Below, piece after piece: positions 29,552 to 30,119 of a stretch of DNA of 30,119 nt; the stretch's first letter is position 1, and the number at the start of each line of letters is the position of its first letter. Made by a program: the position numbers and the translations under genes. The notes beneath the pieces were generated by a model. The model was not told where the DNA came from. It worked only from the letters and a program-made list of their open reading frames with translations, and made no database searches. The DNA lies in assembly GCA_001179505.1 (NCBI GenBank), contig CDMY01000641.1, forward strand, positions 7,495 to 37,613, in the 5' to 3' direction. Origin of the DNA: Vitrella brassicaformis (Eukaryota > Sar > Vitrellaceae).

Positions 29552-30119
29552 TTGCACTGACTGCATCCATGGATGGACCATCATGATGTCTCAACGTCTG
29601 TCCACGCAACACAATATGACTGACTGTGTGTTGATGATCTGTGCAAGCCAATGAGAATGCGCCCACCTGACACTCACAATCTGGCACATCCATCCATCCA
29701 TCGGCCCCATTGCAGCGATATTCGCATGCCGATTGCGAGCTAATATCTGCAGATGTTTGTTTGTTAACGGGCACCTAGGCCCCGGCCCCTGAGGGCAGAT
29801 GGTGTGTCCAATCAATGCGTCCGTACGTCTAACGTGGCCAGCGCTCAGATGAAAAATCGGCCACTGCTCGTTCTTGAAAAAGAAAGCAAGACACGTCGCC
29901 AGCCAACAGCACAGAACATCCAGACAGGAACAGCCAGACAGCAGAGGAAAGTGGAAACTGTCATTAACCGTAACACTCGTCTGTGTGTCCTTGATACTCA
30001 TACAAATACAGTCCCATCAGCACGCAGACTCAAACAGGCTCAAGGGGAGGAGGGATCAATCCCCGCCCCATCAGCACACCCCAGTCCCGCAAACCCTCCC
30101 CTCCCTCCCCCACGCAGAC
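29552..30119. other. Intergenic, no gene recognised
   Basis: Short overlapping frames only. No domain, repeat or splice chain could be supported. The last 100 bases are C-rich with ccctccct runs. Confidence 0.5.

Noticed and set aside
29421-30001. Minus-strand open frames near the right end
   Set aside because: No domain, no splice support and low-complexity composition.

Overview
The window is nuclear DNA from a gene-dense, intron-rich, fairly GC-rich eukaryote. Coding exons are split by mostly 62-160 bp GT-AG introns full of TG/CA, CAGA and ATCC simple repeats. An SPX-VTC polyphosphate polymerase, plant-type CCCH zinc-finger proteins, a two-part secretory/plastid leader and F-box-like membrane proteins together suggest an alveolate alga, possibly a chromerid such as Vitrella. 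That is inference; no organelle or rRNA marker is present. Exon chains were assembled by eye from splice signals, phase continuity and family motifs.

Layout. 1-812: no gene, one long imperfect hairpin. 813-5147 (-): an 18-exon VTC polyphosphate polymerase (SPX, catalytic tunnel domain, three membrane helices). 5298-9613 (+): a tandem array of three plant-type CCCH genes. Copy 1 is truncated, copy 2 is full length with an unexpected C-terminal membrane anchor, and copy 3 is short with a 33-C polyproline tract. 9922-10431 (+): a decayed kinase fragment. 10564-11681 (-): a predicted plastid-targeted protein. 12105-13346 (+): a broken lineage-specific gene. 13993-19057: two of three dispersed copies of a secreted/membrane poly-glycine beta-domain family (A and B), with an F-box-like membrane protein gene between them. 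19406-21200 (+): an adenosine deaminase-like enzyme. 21590-24602 (-): MUS81 endonuclease. 24768-26459 (+): an unrecognised gene with a frame break. 27417-28308 (-): third family copy (C). 28722-29551 (+): possible weak exons. The remainder is non-coding.

The strongest find is at the first family copy. A 5'-truncated non-LTR retrotransposon (14950-15432) with an A-rich end and a 13-bp target-site duplication sits inside the signal-peptide codons of copy A. Its start codon and promoter are now stranded about 0.5 kb away. The three copies share 5' and 3' flanking elements, including a conserved small stem-loop downstream, so the duplicated unit is larger than the coding region.

Other notable points: a CCCH RNA-binding module joined in phase to a tail anchor; tandem CCCH copies whose introns are better conserved than their exons; introns with complementary CA and TG tracts that could pair; a GC-AG intron in MUS81; and reading-frame breaks in three otherwise well-formed genes. 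The genes do not form a pathway. VTC/CCCH and MUS81/unknown are divergent pairs sharing short intergenic promoters.
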